From: JBGAJN01 sp044224905 | GTDB taxonomy: Bacteria; Verrucomicrobiota; Verrucomicrobiia; Limisphaerales; JBGAJN01 | Assembly (NCBI GenBank): GCA_044224905.1 | Contig: JBGAJN010000002.1 | Span: 558,001-622,000 of the forward strand | Reading direction: 5' to 3' | Length of the DNA stretch: 64,000 bases | Part shown: in pieces, positions 15,809 to 24,763 of the stretch | Numbering within the stretch: position 1 is the stretch's first letter | How the letters are laid out: every line of letters begins with the position of its first letter | Made by a program: the position numbers and the translations under genes | The notes under the pieces: generated by a model | Told to the model about the DNA's origin: nothing | Seen by the model: the letters and a program-made list of their open reading frames with translations, nothing else | Databases searched by the model: none

Positions 15809-18235
15809 ATGCGTGTGAATCGGTCTGCCAAAATTCTGCTCAGCGCGGGCGTGTTCGTTTGCCTGTCCGTCGCGGCTTGGGCGGCCGACGCGACCAAGTC
15901 GTCGCCAGCTCCAGCCGGTGCCGAACCAGCGGGCGCTGCAGAATACAACAGCAAGGTGAAGCCGCTGCTGGAGAAGTATTGCTTCGATTGCCACGCCGAT
16001 GGCACCGAGAAGGGCGGGGTGGCGCTCGACAAGTATTCCAGTCTCACCAAGCACTTTTCCAATTACGAACTCTGGCTGTCGGTCTGGAAGAATGTGGACT
16101 CGCAGTTGATGCCGCCGGCCAAGAAGGCGCAGCCGAGCGAAGCCGAGCGTCGTGAGATTTTTCAATGGATCGAGCGCGCCGTGTTCAAAGTGGATCCGGC
16201 GAGCCCTGATCCCGGACGCGTGACCATTCGCCGATTGAACCGCGAGGAATATCGCAACACGATTTACGATCTGCTGGGTGTGGAGTTCGATACGACCGAG
16301 GCGTTCCCGGCGGACGACACGGGCTACGGCTTCGACACGATCGGCGACGTGTTGAACCTTTCGCCGATCCTTTTGGAAAAGTATCTCGACGCGGCGCAGG
16401 AAATCGTCGGCGACGCGCTCGAGGCAGCCAACGGCAAGATTCCGACGATCAAGCTCAGCCCGGAGCAATTCAAAGTTCGCGGTAGCACCAACAAGACGGC
16501 CAAGTATCTGGCCTTCGCCAAGACCGCGACCGCCGAGACGAGTCAGAAGATCGCGCACGCGGGCCGCTATCAGATCACGGTCGACATGCGCGTCACCGGC
16601 TCGGACGAGGCCACGGTGCACACGGCGGACGTCGGCTTGCGCGTCAACGGCAAGGAAATCGGCAGCCGCAATGTTGGCTGGGATTACCGCAAGAACATCT
16701 TGCTCACGTCGGAGATCGATCTGAAACCCGGCGCTGCGGTGCTCGGTTTGAGCATCAAAGAAAAGCGTTCGCCGGGCAGCGGTGAAAACCAGCTCTCACT
16801 CGCCATCAACAGCGTGAAGATTCACGGTCCGCTCGACGGCAGCGTGCTCGAATATCCGAAGGATTACTATCGCCTGTTCCCTGACGGCCCGCCGCCCGCT
16901 GACGCCGCCGCGCGCCACGCGTATGCGCAGAAGATCATTCGCCGGCTCGCCGACCACGCGTTCCGTCGTCCGGTCGACGAACCGACATTGAACCGGCTTG
17001 TCACCTTGGCCGAAACCACGGCGAAGCATCCGGGCATGTCATTCGAGAAAGGCATTGGCCAAGCGCTCACCGCGGTGCTCGCGTCGCCGCGATTTCTCTT
17101 CCGCGCGGAGATTCAACCCGAGCCAAACAATCCCGGACGCATCGTGCCCGTGGACGAATTCGCGCTCGCGTCGCGACTCTCGTATTTGCTGTGGAGTTCG
17201 CTCCCCGACGACGAGTTGTTCGCCCTCGCGCACGCCGGGAACCTGCGGACGAATTTGCGCGCGCAGGTGGATCGCATGTTGAAAGACCGGCGTAGCGACC
17301 GGTTCATCCGCAATTTCGTTGGTCAGTGGTTGCAGACCCGCGACGCCGCCACGATCAATGTGAACGCCAGTCGAATTCTTGGCATCAAGAACGAACAAGT
17401 CAGCAAGGTGTTCGGTCAGCGCGTCCGCGTCGCGATGCGCGACGAAACGGAATCGCTCGTCGCCTACATCCTCCGTGAAAATCGTAGCGCGCTCGAATTG
17501 TTCACCGCCGATTACACGTTCCTGAACGAATCGCTCGCGAAGTTCTATGGGATCGATGGCGTGAAGGGGACGGAGATGCGGAAAGTTTCTCTCAAACCAG
17601 GCAGTCACCGTGGTGGCGTGTTGACCCACGCCAGCTTGCTCGTGGTGACGTCCAATCCGACACGCACCTCGCCGGTGAAACGCGGCCTCTTTGTTTTGGA
17701 AAATCTCCTCGGCACGCCTGCACCGCCCGCGCCGCCGAACGTCCCGCCGCTCGAGGACGCCAAGAAAGGCTCGAAGAAACAGCTCACGATGCGCGAGACG
17801 ATGGAGATTCATCGCGAGAAGCCGCTCTGCGCCTCGTGCCACGCCCGCATGGATCCGATCGGGCTGGGCCTCGAAAATTTTAATGCGCTCGGCCAATGGC
17901 GCGACAAGGAAAGCGGCAAGACGATCGACACCGCCGGGCAATTGATCACGGGCGAGAAGTTCAACAACGTGGCTGAGTTATCGAAGATCATGGCCACCAC
18001 GCGACGGATGGATTTCTACCGTTGCCTGGCCGAGAAGCTACTGACCTACGCGATCGGGCGCGGGCCGGAGTATTACGATTCGCCGACGATCGACCGCTTG
18101 GCCGAACAGTTGGATCGCGAGGGTGGCAAACTCAAGACCCTCGTTTATGGTATCGTAGAAAGCGCGCCGTTTCAGAAGCGTCGCGGCGATGGCGAGAAGC
18201 TTGCCGATGCCGCGGGCCGTGAACCGGGCAAATGA
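15809..18235 (+). CDS. DUF1592-type planctomycete cytochrome c protein
   Basis: An 808-residue exported protein of the PVC multi-domain class DUF1587/DUF1592/DUF1588/DUF1585. A Sec signal peptide ends near AAWA (25). The N-terminal cytochrome-like domain has heme motif C58-F-D-C61-H62 and the VDSQLMPP region that could supply a methionine ligand. DUF1587 starts at VTIRRLNREEYRNTIYDLLG; the DUF1588 region has a second motif C674-A-S-C677-H678 in LCASCHARMDPIGLGLENF. Partners are regularly encoded with DUF1552 proteins, as here, 57 bases downstream. The biochemical role is not established; periplasmic or surface redox function is inferred from the heme motifs. Confidence 0.93.
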   Translation: MRVNRSAKILLSAGVFVCLSVAAWAADATKSSPAPAGAEPAGAAEYNSKVKPLLEKYCFDCHADGTEKGGVALDKYSSLTKHFSNYELWLSVWKNVDSQLMPPAKKAQPSEAERREIFQWIERAVFKVDPASPDPGRVTIRRLNREEYRNTIYDLLGVEFDTTEAFPADDTGYGFDTIGDVLNLSPILLEKYLDAAQEIVGDALEAANGKIPTIKLSPEQFKVRGSTNKTAKYLAFAKTATAETSQKIAHAGRYQITVDMRVTGSDEATVHTADVGLRVNGKEIGSRNVGWDYRKNILLTSEIDLKPGAAVLGLSIKEKRSPGSGENQLSLAINSVKIHGPLDGSVLEYPKDYYRLFPDGPPPADAAARHAYAQKIIRRLADHAFRRPVDEPTLNRLVTLAETTAKHPGMSFEKGIGQALTAVLASPRFLFRAEIQPEPNNPGRIVPVDEFALASRLSYLLWSSLPDDELFALAHAGNLRTNLRAQVDRMLKDRRSDRFIRNFVGQWLQTRDAATINVNASRILGIKNEQVSKVFGQRVRVAMRDETESLVAYILRENRSALELFTADYTFLNESLAKFYGIDGVKGTEMRKVSLKPGSHRGGVLTHASLLVVTSNPTRTSPVKRGLFVLENLLGTPAPPAPPNVPPLEDAKKGSKKQLTMRETMEIHREKPLCASCHARMDPIGLGLENFNALGQWRDKESGKTIDTAGQLITGEKFNNVAELSKIMATTRRMDFYRCLAEKLLTYAIGRGPEYYDSPTIDRLAEQLDREGGKLKTLVYGIVESAPFQKRRGDGEKLADAAGREPGK

Positions 18236-18292
18236 CCGTGAATCCGCGCGTGGTGGCCGGCATCTAACCCTGCGGCGCGATTTAAGACTGAC

Positions 18293-19633
18293 ATGAACAA
18301 ACCATTTCAATTCGACCGACGACAATTCCTCCGTGGCCTCGGCGTGGCCGTCGCGCTGCCGACGATGGAATCCATCTTGCCGCGCGCGACAGCCGCCGGT
18401 GCTGCTGCGGCGCCCGTGCGTCTGGGATTTCTATATGTGCCCAACGGTGTGATTCTCCCTCATTGGCGGCCCAAGGGCGAAGGTGCGGCGTATGAATTGA
18501 ATCGCACGATGCAGCCGCTTGCGGAGTTCAAACAGGACTTCCAGATCTTTACTGGCTTCGAGCAAAAGAACGGTTGGGCGGGTCAGGACGGCGGCGGTGA
18601 TCACGCGCGCGCGAACTCCACCATTCTCACCGGCGCGCGTCCCAAGAAAACCGCCGGCTCCGATATTCGTCTCGGTGTTTCCGTGGATCAACTCGCGGCG
18701 CAACAGCTCGGACAGCAGACGCGTTTCGCCTCGCTCGAACTTTCCTGCGACGGCGTGCGCAAGGCGGGCGTGTGCGACTCGGGTTATTCGTGCGCGTATC
18801 AGTTCAATCTTTCATGGCGTTCGGAAACGCAGCCAGTCGCGCCCGAGTCGAATCCGCGCCTCGTTTTTGAGCGCTTCTTCGGCTCCGGTAAAGGCGACGA
18901 GCGGCAGAAGAGTTTTGCGCTGCGCCAGCAACGGCAGAAGTCGATCCTCGATTTCGTGATCGAAGATGCGAACACGCTCCAGCGCCAGCTCGGTCGCAAT
19001 GATCAGCAGAAGCTCGACGAATATCTGACGGGTGTTCGTGAAATCGAACAGCGCATCCAGAAGGCGGAGAAGTTTGGTCCGTTGCCTGATCCCGGCATGG
19101 ACGCGCCCTCGGGCGTGCCGACCAGTTATCAGGATCACATTCGCCTGATGATGGACATGCTCGTGCTCGCGTATCAGACCGATTCCACGCGCATCTCGAC
19201 GTTCCTGCTCGCGCACGATGGCAGCAACCGCAGCTTCAAGGAACTCAGCGTGCCGGAAGGGCATCACTCCATTTCGCATCACCAGAACGACTCGTCCAAG
19301 ATCGAGAAACTCGCGAAGATCGATCACTTCTACGTGCAACAACTCGCTTACTTCCTCAAGCGGATGCGCGAGACGAAGGATCGCGACGGCAAAACGCTCC
19401 TCGATAATTCGATGCTCGTTTATTGCAGCGGCCTCTCCGATGGCAACCGCCACAAGCACGATGATTTGCCGGTGATCGTCGCCGGTCACGGCGGCGGCGC
19501 GTTGCGGCCCGGTCGCCACGTGAACCTCGGCAGCAACACGCCGATGACGAATCTCTACGTCAGCCTGCTCAACAAGATGGGCGTGAAGACGGATCGCTTC
19601 GGCGATTCCACCGGCGCGTTGTCAAACGTCTGA
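18293..19633 (+). CDS. DUF1552 protein, Tat-exported partner
   Basis: A 446-residue protein of the DUF1552 family. It begins with a twin-arginine signal (FDRRQFLRGLGVAVALPTMES). The body shows family segments RLGFLYVPNGVILPHWRPKGEG, DFQIFTGFEQKNG, GGGDHARANSTILTGARP and LTGVREIEQRIQKAEKF. The histidine-rich HHSISHHQND and LPVIVAGHGGGAL parts recall the alkaline-phosphatase-like fold of the related DUF1501 family, suggesting a metal-dependent hydrolase-like core, though activity is unknown. It forms a two-gene unit with the DUF1592 protein and is closed by a strong terminator. Confidence 0.92.
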   Translation: MNKPFQFDRRQFLRGLGVAVALPTMESILPRATAAGAAAAPVRLGFLYVPNGVILPHWRPKGEGAAYELNRTMQPLAEFKQDFQIFTGFEQKNGWAGQDGGGDHARANSTILTGARPKKTAGSDIRLGVSVDQLAAQQLGQQTRFASLELSCDGVRKAGVCDSGYSCAYQFNLSWRSETQPVAPESNPRLVFERFFGSGKGDERQKSFALRQQRQKSILDFVIEDANTLQRQLGRNDQQKLDEYLTGVREIEQRIQKAEKFGPLPDPGMDAPSGVPTSYQDHIRLMMDMLVLAYQTDSTRISTFLLAHDGSNRSFKELSVPEGHHSISHHQNDSSKIEKLAKIDHFYVQQLAYFLKRMRETKDRDGKTLLDNSMLVYCSGLSDGNRHKHDDLPVIVAGHGGGALRPGRHVNLGSNTPMTNLYVSLLNKMGVKTDRFGDSTGALSNV

Positions 19634-19660
19634 GCTGCGCGACAAAAGCTGTTTAAACTG

Positions 19661-19688
19661 AAAGGGCGCCCGTGTGGGCGCCCTTTTT
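19661..19688 (+). terminator. Rho-independent terminator of the DUF1592-DUF1552 unit
   Basis: Perfect 11-bp stem AAAGGGCGCCC (19661-19671) and GGGCGCCCTTT (19676-19686) with loop GTGT, followed by more T. It lies 28 bases past the DUF1552 stop. Confidence 0.93.
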
Positions 19689-19816
19689 GATTTTGTAGAA
19701 GCTAAACCTGGGTGGCTGGTCGCAATTTTCGTTAGTAATCGGACAAGAAAAGTTTGTTGGGCGTACGCGGATTTCGTCTACGTATTCGGTAGCGGAAAGA
19801 AGAGAACGGAACTTGT

Positions 19817-20284
19817 ATGAAGCGCTTCACGATACTTCTTGCGACGGACGATTCTGCGGTGGAGGGGGCGGTCAAGGCGGTGGTCACGACGGCTGACTGC
19901 GATCTCAATTGCGCCAACACCACCCGGGATGCCATGTGTGTTTTGAGCGAAGCCATGACGGATCGCTCTTTGAAACGAGATCTGGCGGTCGTGGATCTCG
20001 ACTTGCGTTCGGGCGGGCGAACGCTTTTGCGAACGGCGGGCGGAATTCTCCCGGTCATCGCCATTACCAGTGAAGCGAGGCCTTGGCTTTCGTCCATGTT
20101 GCGACGGCATCGTGTTGGAGCCACCCTCGCAAAACCCGTGACTCCGGAAAAATTGCGGGACGCGTTCCGCCGCGTGGGGAGAAATGCGTGTGTGAGCCGG
20201 CCGCGCGGGCGGTGGTGGCACCTGCGCGCTGCTTTGCAGCGGGTGGGAATTAATCTGGGCCGACCGTTGCTCTGCGAACGTTAG
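19817..20284 (+). CDS. Stand-alone CheY-like receiver protein
   Basis: A 155-residue protein that looks like a response-regulator receiver without an output domain. The acidic pocket D11-D12 (LLATDD), candidate phospho-aspartate D60 (AVVDLDLRSGG), T84 (IAITSE) and lysine K106 (TLAKP) occupy the expected positions. After about residue 120 a basic tail (RPRGRWWHLRAALQRVGINLGR) replaces any known effector. No sensor kinase is nearby, so it is probably an orphan that interacts with a partner protein. The tail could mediate binding to nucleic acid or protein; that is inference. Confidence 0.7.
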   Translation: MKRFTILLATDDSAVEGAVKAVVTTADCDLNCANTTRDAMCVLSEAMTDRSLKRDLAVVDLDLRSGGRTLLRTAGGILPVIAITSEARPWLSSMLRRHRVGATLAKPVTPEKLRDAFRRVGRNACVSRPRGRWWHLRAALQRVGINLGRPLLCER

Positions 20285-20434
20285 CGAACTTGGTGAACCG
20301 GCGGGAAATCGCAGTTTCATTTTAGGCGGAGCGACGTTCGTGAGGCGCCGATATGGCGTCGCGATTGAGAAGGTTTCTTGGAAGCTGGAAAAGACTGGTC
20401 AAGTCGAAGTAACGTCGGTCTTATTTGATTGTAG

Positions 20435-20448
20435 GCACTGCGCAGTGC
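20435..20448. repeat. Perfect 14-bp palindrome
   Basis: GCACTGCGCAGTGC reads identically on both strands. It lies 9 bases upstream of a terminator hairpin and about 100 bases before the transporter ATG, so it could be a regulator-binding site or part of a 3' end. No function can be shown from sequence. Confidence 0.45.
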
Positions 20449-20456
20449 AAAACCCC

Positions 20457-20489
20457 AAAGCCGCGCTCATTTATTGGCGCGGCTTTCTG
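20457..20489 (+). terminator. Terminator-like hairpin before the AspT-type transporter
   Basis: A perfect 10-bp stem, AAAGCCGCGC (20457-20466) with GCGCGGCTTT (20477-20486), around a 10-base loop, with a short T run. It could end transcripts of the receiver gene, whose stop is 172 bases upstream, or of a small untranslated RNA in between. Confidence 0.65.
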
Positions 20490-20548
20490 CATTTTCTGCC
20501 GCTGGGAGTCATGACAAGGCGCGCCGCGGCGGACGATCGACCAAAATT

Positions 20549-22225
20549 ATGAACTGGATTCTGGAACTGCAGACGATTCAGCCCGTGGCGCACGCAGTCC
20601 TTGTGCTCTCCGCTGTCACTGTCCTGGGGCTCGCGATCGGTCACATCCGCGTCCGGGAAATCGGTCTGGGGATTTCCGGAGTTTTGCTCGCTGGGATTTT
20701 GTTGGGGCACTTCGGTTTGAACATCGCACCGGAGACGCTCGCGTTCATCCGGGAATTCGGATTGATCCTGTTTGTGTTCACGATCGGGATGCAGGTGGGG
20801 CCGGGGTTTTTCAGTTCGCTGCGATCGAACGGTCTCCGCTTGAACCTGCTCGCGGCGTTGGTGGTGTTCCTCGGCGCGGGCATCACGCTTGCGGTCAGCC
20901 TCGGGCTGGGGATTGACATGGCGGCAGCGGTCGGCCTGTTCGCCGGCGCCTCGACCAATACGCCCGCGTTGGGCGCAGCGCAGCAGGCGCTCAAAGCCCT
21001 GCCGGATCTCGCGGCCGCCCGGTTTGATCTTCCGGCGCTGGGTTATGCGGCCACGTATCCGTTTGGAATTTTGGGGATCATCCTCGCAATGCTTTTTCTG
21101 CGCACGGTTTTCCGCATCAATCCGACCAAAGAGGCGAAGCTATTTCGTGACGAAGAGATGGCTGGGCACGAGCCGCTGGCCCGGATGAATCTTGTGGTCG
21201 AAAACGCCAACCTCAACGGTGTGCTGGTGCGTGATCTGCCGGGACGCCGGGAAATGGAGATCGTCGTCTCACGCATCCGCTTCGCCGGCGAAACCGAGGT
21301 CAACACGGCGCAAGGCGACACGGTGGTGCGCGCAGGAGATTCGATCCTGGCAGTCGGCACCAAGGCGAACCTTGAGCGATTCCGTCAGATCATTGGCCGC
21401 GAAAGCGCGGATGATCTCCGCGAATTGCCCGGGCTGGTCACGTCGCGCCGCGTGGTTGTCACTCACAAAGGCGTCCTGGGAAAACAGATTCGCGAACTGG
21501 GATTCAATGAACTCTTCGGGGTCTCGGTGACGCGGTTGACACGCGGTGATCTGGAGATGACCGCAGCTCCGAACCTGGAGTTGAAGTTCGGCGACATGTT
21601 GCAACTGGTCGGTGACGAGGCGGCGATTCTCAAGGCTTCGCAGGTGGTGGGCAACTCGGTCAAGGAACTCAATCACACAGACGTGCTGCCCATGTTTCTC
21701 GGCATTGGTCTGGGCGTGCTCGTGGGGTTGTATCCGATCACGATGGCGAGTATGCCTGTTCCCCTGCGGTTGGGATTAGCGGGCGGGCCGCTGATCGTGG
21801 CGATTCTGCTGAGTCGGATCGGCAAAATTGGTCCGATCGTTTGGTATATGCCGATCAACGCGAATGTGGCGTTGCGCCATCTGGGCATCGTGTTGTTCCT
21901 CGGTTGTGTGGGGTTGAAAGCCGGGCAGCACTTCTTCCACACGTTGCTGAGCCAGCAAGGGCTCGTGTGGATGGGGTGCGGCGCGCTGATTACGCTGGTG
22001 CCGTTGTTGACGGTGGGGTTGATCGCACGGCGCGTGTTAAAGATGAACTTCATGAACGTGTGCGGTCTGCTGTCTGGCAGCATGACCGATCCGCCCGCGC
22101 TCGCTTTCGCTAACACGATCAGCAACTCGGAATCGCCGTCCGTTGCTTACGCCACGGTTTATCCGTTGACCATGCTGCTGCGCATCGTGGTCGCGCAGGT
22201 TTTGATTCTCTTCTTTTGCCGCTGA
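20549..22225 (+). CDS. AspT/YidE/YbjL-family transporter with two RCK_C domains
   Basis: A 558-residue inner-membrane antiporter-like protein. Two hydrophobic halves flank a soluble centre, as in aspartate:alanine exchangers and YidE/YbjL proteins. The N-terminal half has GLGISGVLLAGILLGHFG and LVVFLGAGITLAV helices and the family segment GLFAGASTNTPALGAAQQA, mirrored near the end by GLLSGSMTDPPALAFAN. The centre holds two TrkA-C-like modules, about residues 205-285 and 285-365 (RRVVVTHKGVLGKQIRELGF...FGDMLQLVGDEAAI). I chose the ATG at 20549 just before the first helix. Substrate unknown; amino acid or dicarboxylate exchange is the family precedent. Confidence 0.9.
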   Translation: MNWILELQTIQPVAHAVLVLSAVTVLGLAIGHIRVREIGLGISGVLLAGILLGHFGLNIAPETLAFIREFGLILFVFTIGMQVGPGFFSSLRSNGLRLNLLAALVVFLGAGITLAVSLGLGIDMAAAVGLFAGASTNTPALGAAQQALKALPDLAAARFDLPALGYAATYPFGILGIILAMLFLRTVFRINPTKEAKLFRDEEMAGHEPLARMNLVVENANLNGVLVRDLPGRREMEIVVSRIRFAGETEVNTAQGDTVVRAGDSILAVGTKANLERFRQIIGRESADDLRELPGLVTSRRVVVTHKGVLGKQIRELGFNELFGVSVTRLTRGDLEMTAAPNLELKFGDMLQLVGDEAAILKASQVVGNSVKELNHTDVLPMFLGIGLGVLVGLYPITMASMPVPLRLGLAGGPLIVAILLSRIGKIGPIVWYMPINANVALRHLGIVLFLGCVGLKAGQHFFHTLLSQQGLVWMGCGALITLVPLLTVGLIARRVLKMNFMNVCGLLSGSMTDPPALAFANTISNSESPSVAYATVYPLTMLLRIVVAQVLILFFCR

Positions 22226-22239
22226 CGTCTGGCGCGAAG

Positions 22240-22941
22240 TCAGAAGGAAAGAGTTGTTCCGAGAATGTGCGCCTGATCCCAGTCTCCGTTCGTCTTCTTC
22301 GTGGATTGGATCATGTAGAAAAGAGCGAGATGGGCGTGGCTGTAGAGGTGAAAGTTGAGTCCGATCGGAATTGCGCGATTCACCGTGTAGTCCCACCGGT
22401 AGACTTCATACCAGAACTCGTTGTTGAAATAGATCGATTCGAGCGGGTGAAGACCTTTCAGCGGAAAGGTGAACTGGAGCCGATTGCGTGACCGGTAACG
22501 CTCGCTCTTGACGCCGTCAGCCCAGTAGATTTCCAGTCGGTTGCGGTTGTGAATTTCCAGCCACTCGGTGAGCTTGAAGTGCGGGTTGAATTCCGTTTCC
22601 AAACGGTGCGTGTCGGCGAACTCATCCGGTTTGACCCGATTGGCGAACCACGTGTAGTTCAGCCCGAGATCAAGATACCGCGCGACTTTCCAAGTGAACT
22701 TCGGGCTGGCGAGTGATTGGAACAGTTGGGAAGAGTTTTCCCGGAACCGGACTTCGCCGTAGAGCGACGCATCAAAGTTTGTCGTCTGATACACGTGCCA
22801 GTTGAACCCGTGCCAGTTTTGGAACTCCTCGGCTGCATCGCTGATTTTTGGCGCGGTCAGGAACGCAGCCGCAACACAGATTGAAGCGTTTAGGATGCGG
22901 CACCCTGCTGGGGACAGCCACGAGAGTTGGGATTTGGTCAT
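22240..22941 (-). CDS. DUF2490 outer-membrane-like protein
   Basis: A 233-residue protein resembling the DUF2490 family, small beta-barrel proteins thought to sit in the outer membrane. After an N-terminal signal (SICVAAAFLTAPKISDAAE) it has alternating beta strands with aromatic girdles: FNWHVYQTTNFDASLYGEVRFREN, DLGLNYTWFANRV, HRLETEFNPHF, RNRLQFTFPL and a C-terminal phenylalanine (GTTLSF), all barrel-like. I chose the ATG at 22941 because it precedes the signal peptide. Convergent with the transporter, 14 bases between stops. Role unknown. Confidence 0.75.
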   Translation of the reverse strand: MTKSQLSWLSPAGCRILNASICVAAAFLTAPKISDAAEEFQNWHGFNWHVYQTTNFDASLYGEVRFRENSSQLFQSLASPKFTWKVARYLDLGLNYTWFANRVKPDEFADTHRLETEFNPHFKLTEWLEIHNRNRLEIYWADGVKSERYRSRNRLQFTFPLKGLHPLESIYFNNEFWYEVYRWDYTVNRAIPIGLNFHLYSHAHLALFYMIQSTKKTNGDWDQAHILGTTLSF

Positions 22942-23154
22942 GTCAACGTTCGCCGGAACAGCGTCAGCAGACTTGATACCGCGATTTGAATGCAAGGACT
23001 TCTGGTCCGACCGCACCCACATGGGCGGCTAGAATGATTCACCGTGGTTGAATCGATTCTCCCTCGGATCGCAGTTTGTATAGCCCCGCGCCGTGAGACG
23101 TCGGGCCGGCTTAGCCCGAGTCCACGGTAAGGCGGCTGCTTTTCCAACTGCTAA

Positions 23155-23481
23155 CTAGTGCCCGAGCATCCACGGCCGGCGGTTTTTCTTCAGAGACATT
23201 TCGAGCGCGGGCCGACCGTCCTTTTGCTTCGGCTTCGGTTTCGTTGAGCGATGATTGTGTGAGCAGCCGGACGAGCACACGTGGGGCGCGTGCTTGCTGG
23301 TCTCATTGCGTTCCCACGCGATGCGATTCGTTGGCGACATGCTGCGCAAGTTCACGACGGGGAATATTTTCTTCGCCTGCTCGTGGCAATCGGGGCAATC
23401 CACGGGACTGCTGCATTCGCTGAGCGGCCGCAGCAGCATGAACGGACCGCACGTGTCGCATTGATATTCGTAGTAAGGCAT
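23155..23481 (-). CDS. fmdB: FmdB-family zinc-ribbon protein
   Basis: A 108-residue FmdB-type protein. The first 40 residues form the diagnostic zinc ribbon: MPYYEYQCDTCG with C8 and C11, then CPDC with C29 and C32. The tail carries a second Cys/His cluster (HVCSSGCSHNHR) and a basic end. In Methylophilus, FmdB was proposed to regulate formamidase expression. Here it follows fmdA by 9 bases at the end of the urt-fmd cluster, consistent with that pairing. Its molecular role is not settled even in the model species. Confidence 0.88.
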   Translation of the reverse strand: MPYYEYQCDTCGPFMLLRPLSECSSPVDCPDCHEQAKKIFPVVNLRSMSPTNRIAWERNETSKHAPHVCSSGCSHNHRSTKPKPKQKDGRPALEMSLKKNRRPWMLGH

Positions 23482-23490
23482 GGCGGTTTT

Positions 23491-24714
23491 TTATTTGGCG
23501 ACCGAGAGGTCGGTTTTTCCTTTGATCATTTTCTTCGGCCCGACGGCGCAGGGATTGATGTCGAATTTGAAGATCTCGGTGGGCAGGAACAACGTCGCGC
23601 ACGCGTTCGGAATATCCACGATGCCGCTGATGTGTCCTTCAACCGGCGCGGTGCCGAGAATCGCGTAGGCCTGCTCGCCGGTGTAACCAAACTTCTTCAA
23701 GTATTCGATGGCGTTGAGGCATGCGCGGCGATACGCGACGTGCGCGTCGAGGTAATATTGCTTGCCGTCTTCGTCCACTGAGATGCCTTCGAAGATCAAG
23801 TGGCGCAGATAGCGCGGCTCAACGGGGCTCGGCTGGAAGATCGGATTCACGATTGCATACTTCGCCATGCCGCCCTTGATGAGGTTCACACGAAGATCAA
23901 TCCAGCCAGCCATTTCGATAGCGCCGCAGAACGTGATCTCACCGTCGCCTTGTGAGAAGTGAATGTCGCCCATGGAGAGCCCGGCGCCCTTTACGTAGAC
24001 GGGGAAGAAGACTTTGGAACCGCGACTAAGATTCTTGATGTCGCAGTTGCCACCGTGTTCGCGCGGCGGGACGGTGCGCGCGGCTTCCTTGGCGGCAACC
24101 TTCGCTTTGTCCTTCGTCATCTTGCCGAGGTGAGCCGTCTCGGCGTAGGGCAACGCCGCGAGCGGGGGCACGCGCTTCGGATCGGTGGATACGAGCGCGG
24201 CTTCGCGTTTGTTCCAGGTGTCGAGGAGCTTCTTGGACGGCAAGCAGCCGATCAAACCGGGATGCATGATGCCGGCGAACTCCACGCTCGGAATTTGCGG
24301 CGACGACGTGTAGACGCCGTGGAAGTCCCAGACGGCCTTGCGCGCTTTCGGGAAATGTTCGGTGAGAAAACCGCCGCCGTTTTCTTTCGCGAAGATGCCG
24401 GTGAAACCCCACTCGGAGCTCGGCAGCGAGCCGATGTCGAGAATGTCCACCACCAACAAGTCGCCGGGCTCGGCACCCGCGACTGCGATAGGTCCGCTGA
24501 GGTAGTGAACCTTGGTCAGATCGACGTCGCGCACGTCGGCGGCGTTGTTGTTGTATTTGATCTGACCGCCGGTCCAGTCGACGCACTCGACGCGAAACTC
24601 ATCGCCGGGCTTGACGGTGGCCACCATCGGAATGTCCGGGTGCCAGCGGTTGTGAATCATTTCCTGTTGGTCGGCGGGGATGCTCAGGTCAACTTTGATG
24701 AGGGGTTTTGCCAT
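23491..24714 (-). CDS. fmdA: Formamidase (acetamidase/formamidase family)
   Basis: A 407-residue cytoplasmic amidase that hydrolyses formamide, and often other short amides, to ammonia and the acid. Recognition rests on family-wide segments: IHNRWHPDIPMVATVKPGDEF, ECVDWTGGQIKYNNNAADV, GPIAVAGAEPGDLLVVDILDIG, EHGGNCDIKNLSRGSKVFFPVYVKGA and SMGDIHFSQGDGEITFCGAIEMAG. The length equals that of characterised FmdA proteins. It lies directly downstream of an Urt-type ABC transporter and upstream of fmdB, closely matching the amide-utilisation cluster of Methylophilus. Confidence 0.95.
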   Translation of the reverse strand: MAKPLIKVDLSIPADQQEMIHNRWHPDIPMVATVKPGDEFRVECVDWTGGQIKYNNNAADVRDVDLTKVHYLSGPIAVAGAEPGDLLVVDILDIGSLPSSEWGFTGIFAKENGGGFLTEHFPKARKAVWDFHGVYTSSPQIPSVEFAGIMHPGLIGCLPSKKLLDTWNKREAALVSTDPKRVPPLAALPYAETAHLGKMTKDKAKVAAKEAARTVPPREHGGNCDIKNLSRGSKVFFPVYVKGAGLSMGDIHFSQGDGEITFCGAIEMAGWIDLRVNLIKGGMAKYAIVNPIFQPSPVEPRYLRHLIFEGISVDEDGKQYYLDAHVAYRRACLNAIEYLKKFGYTGEQAYAILGTAPVEGHISGIVDIPNACATLFLPTEIFKFDINPCAVGPKKMIKGKTDLSVAK

Positions 24715-24763
24715 AGTTAGTTTTCGAGTTATGAGGTTTCAGTTCGGCGGGAAAGTGAGCGGA

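Noticed and set aside
23102..23154. Possible terminator after fmdB
   Set aside because: GC-rich with partial inverted repeats, but no clean stem or T run.
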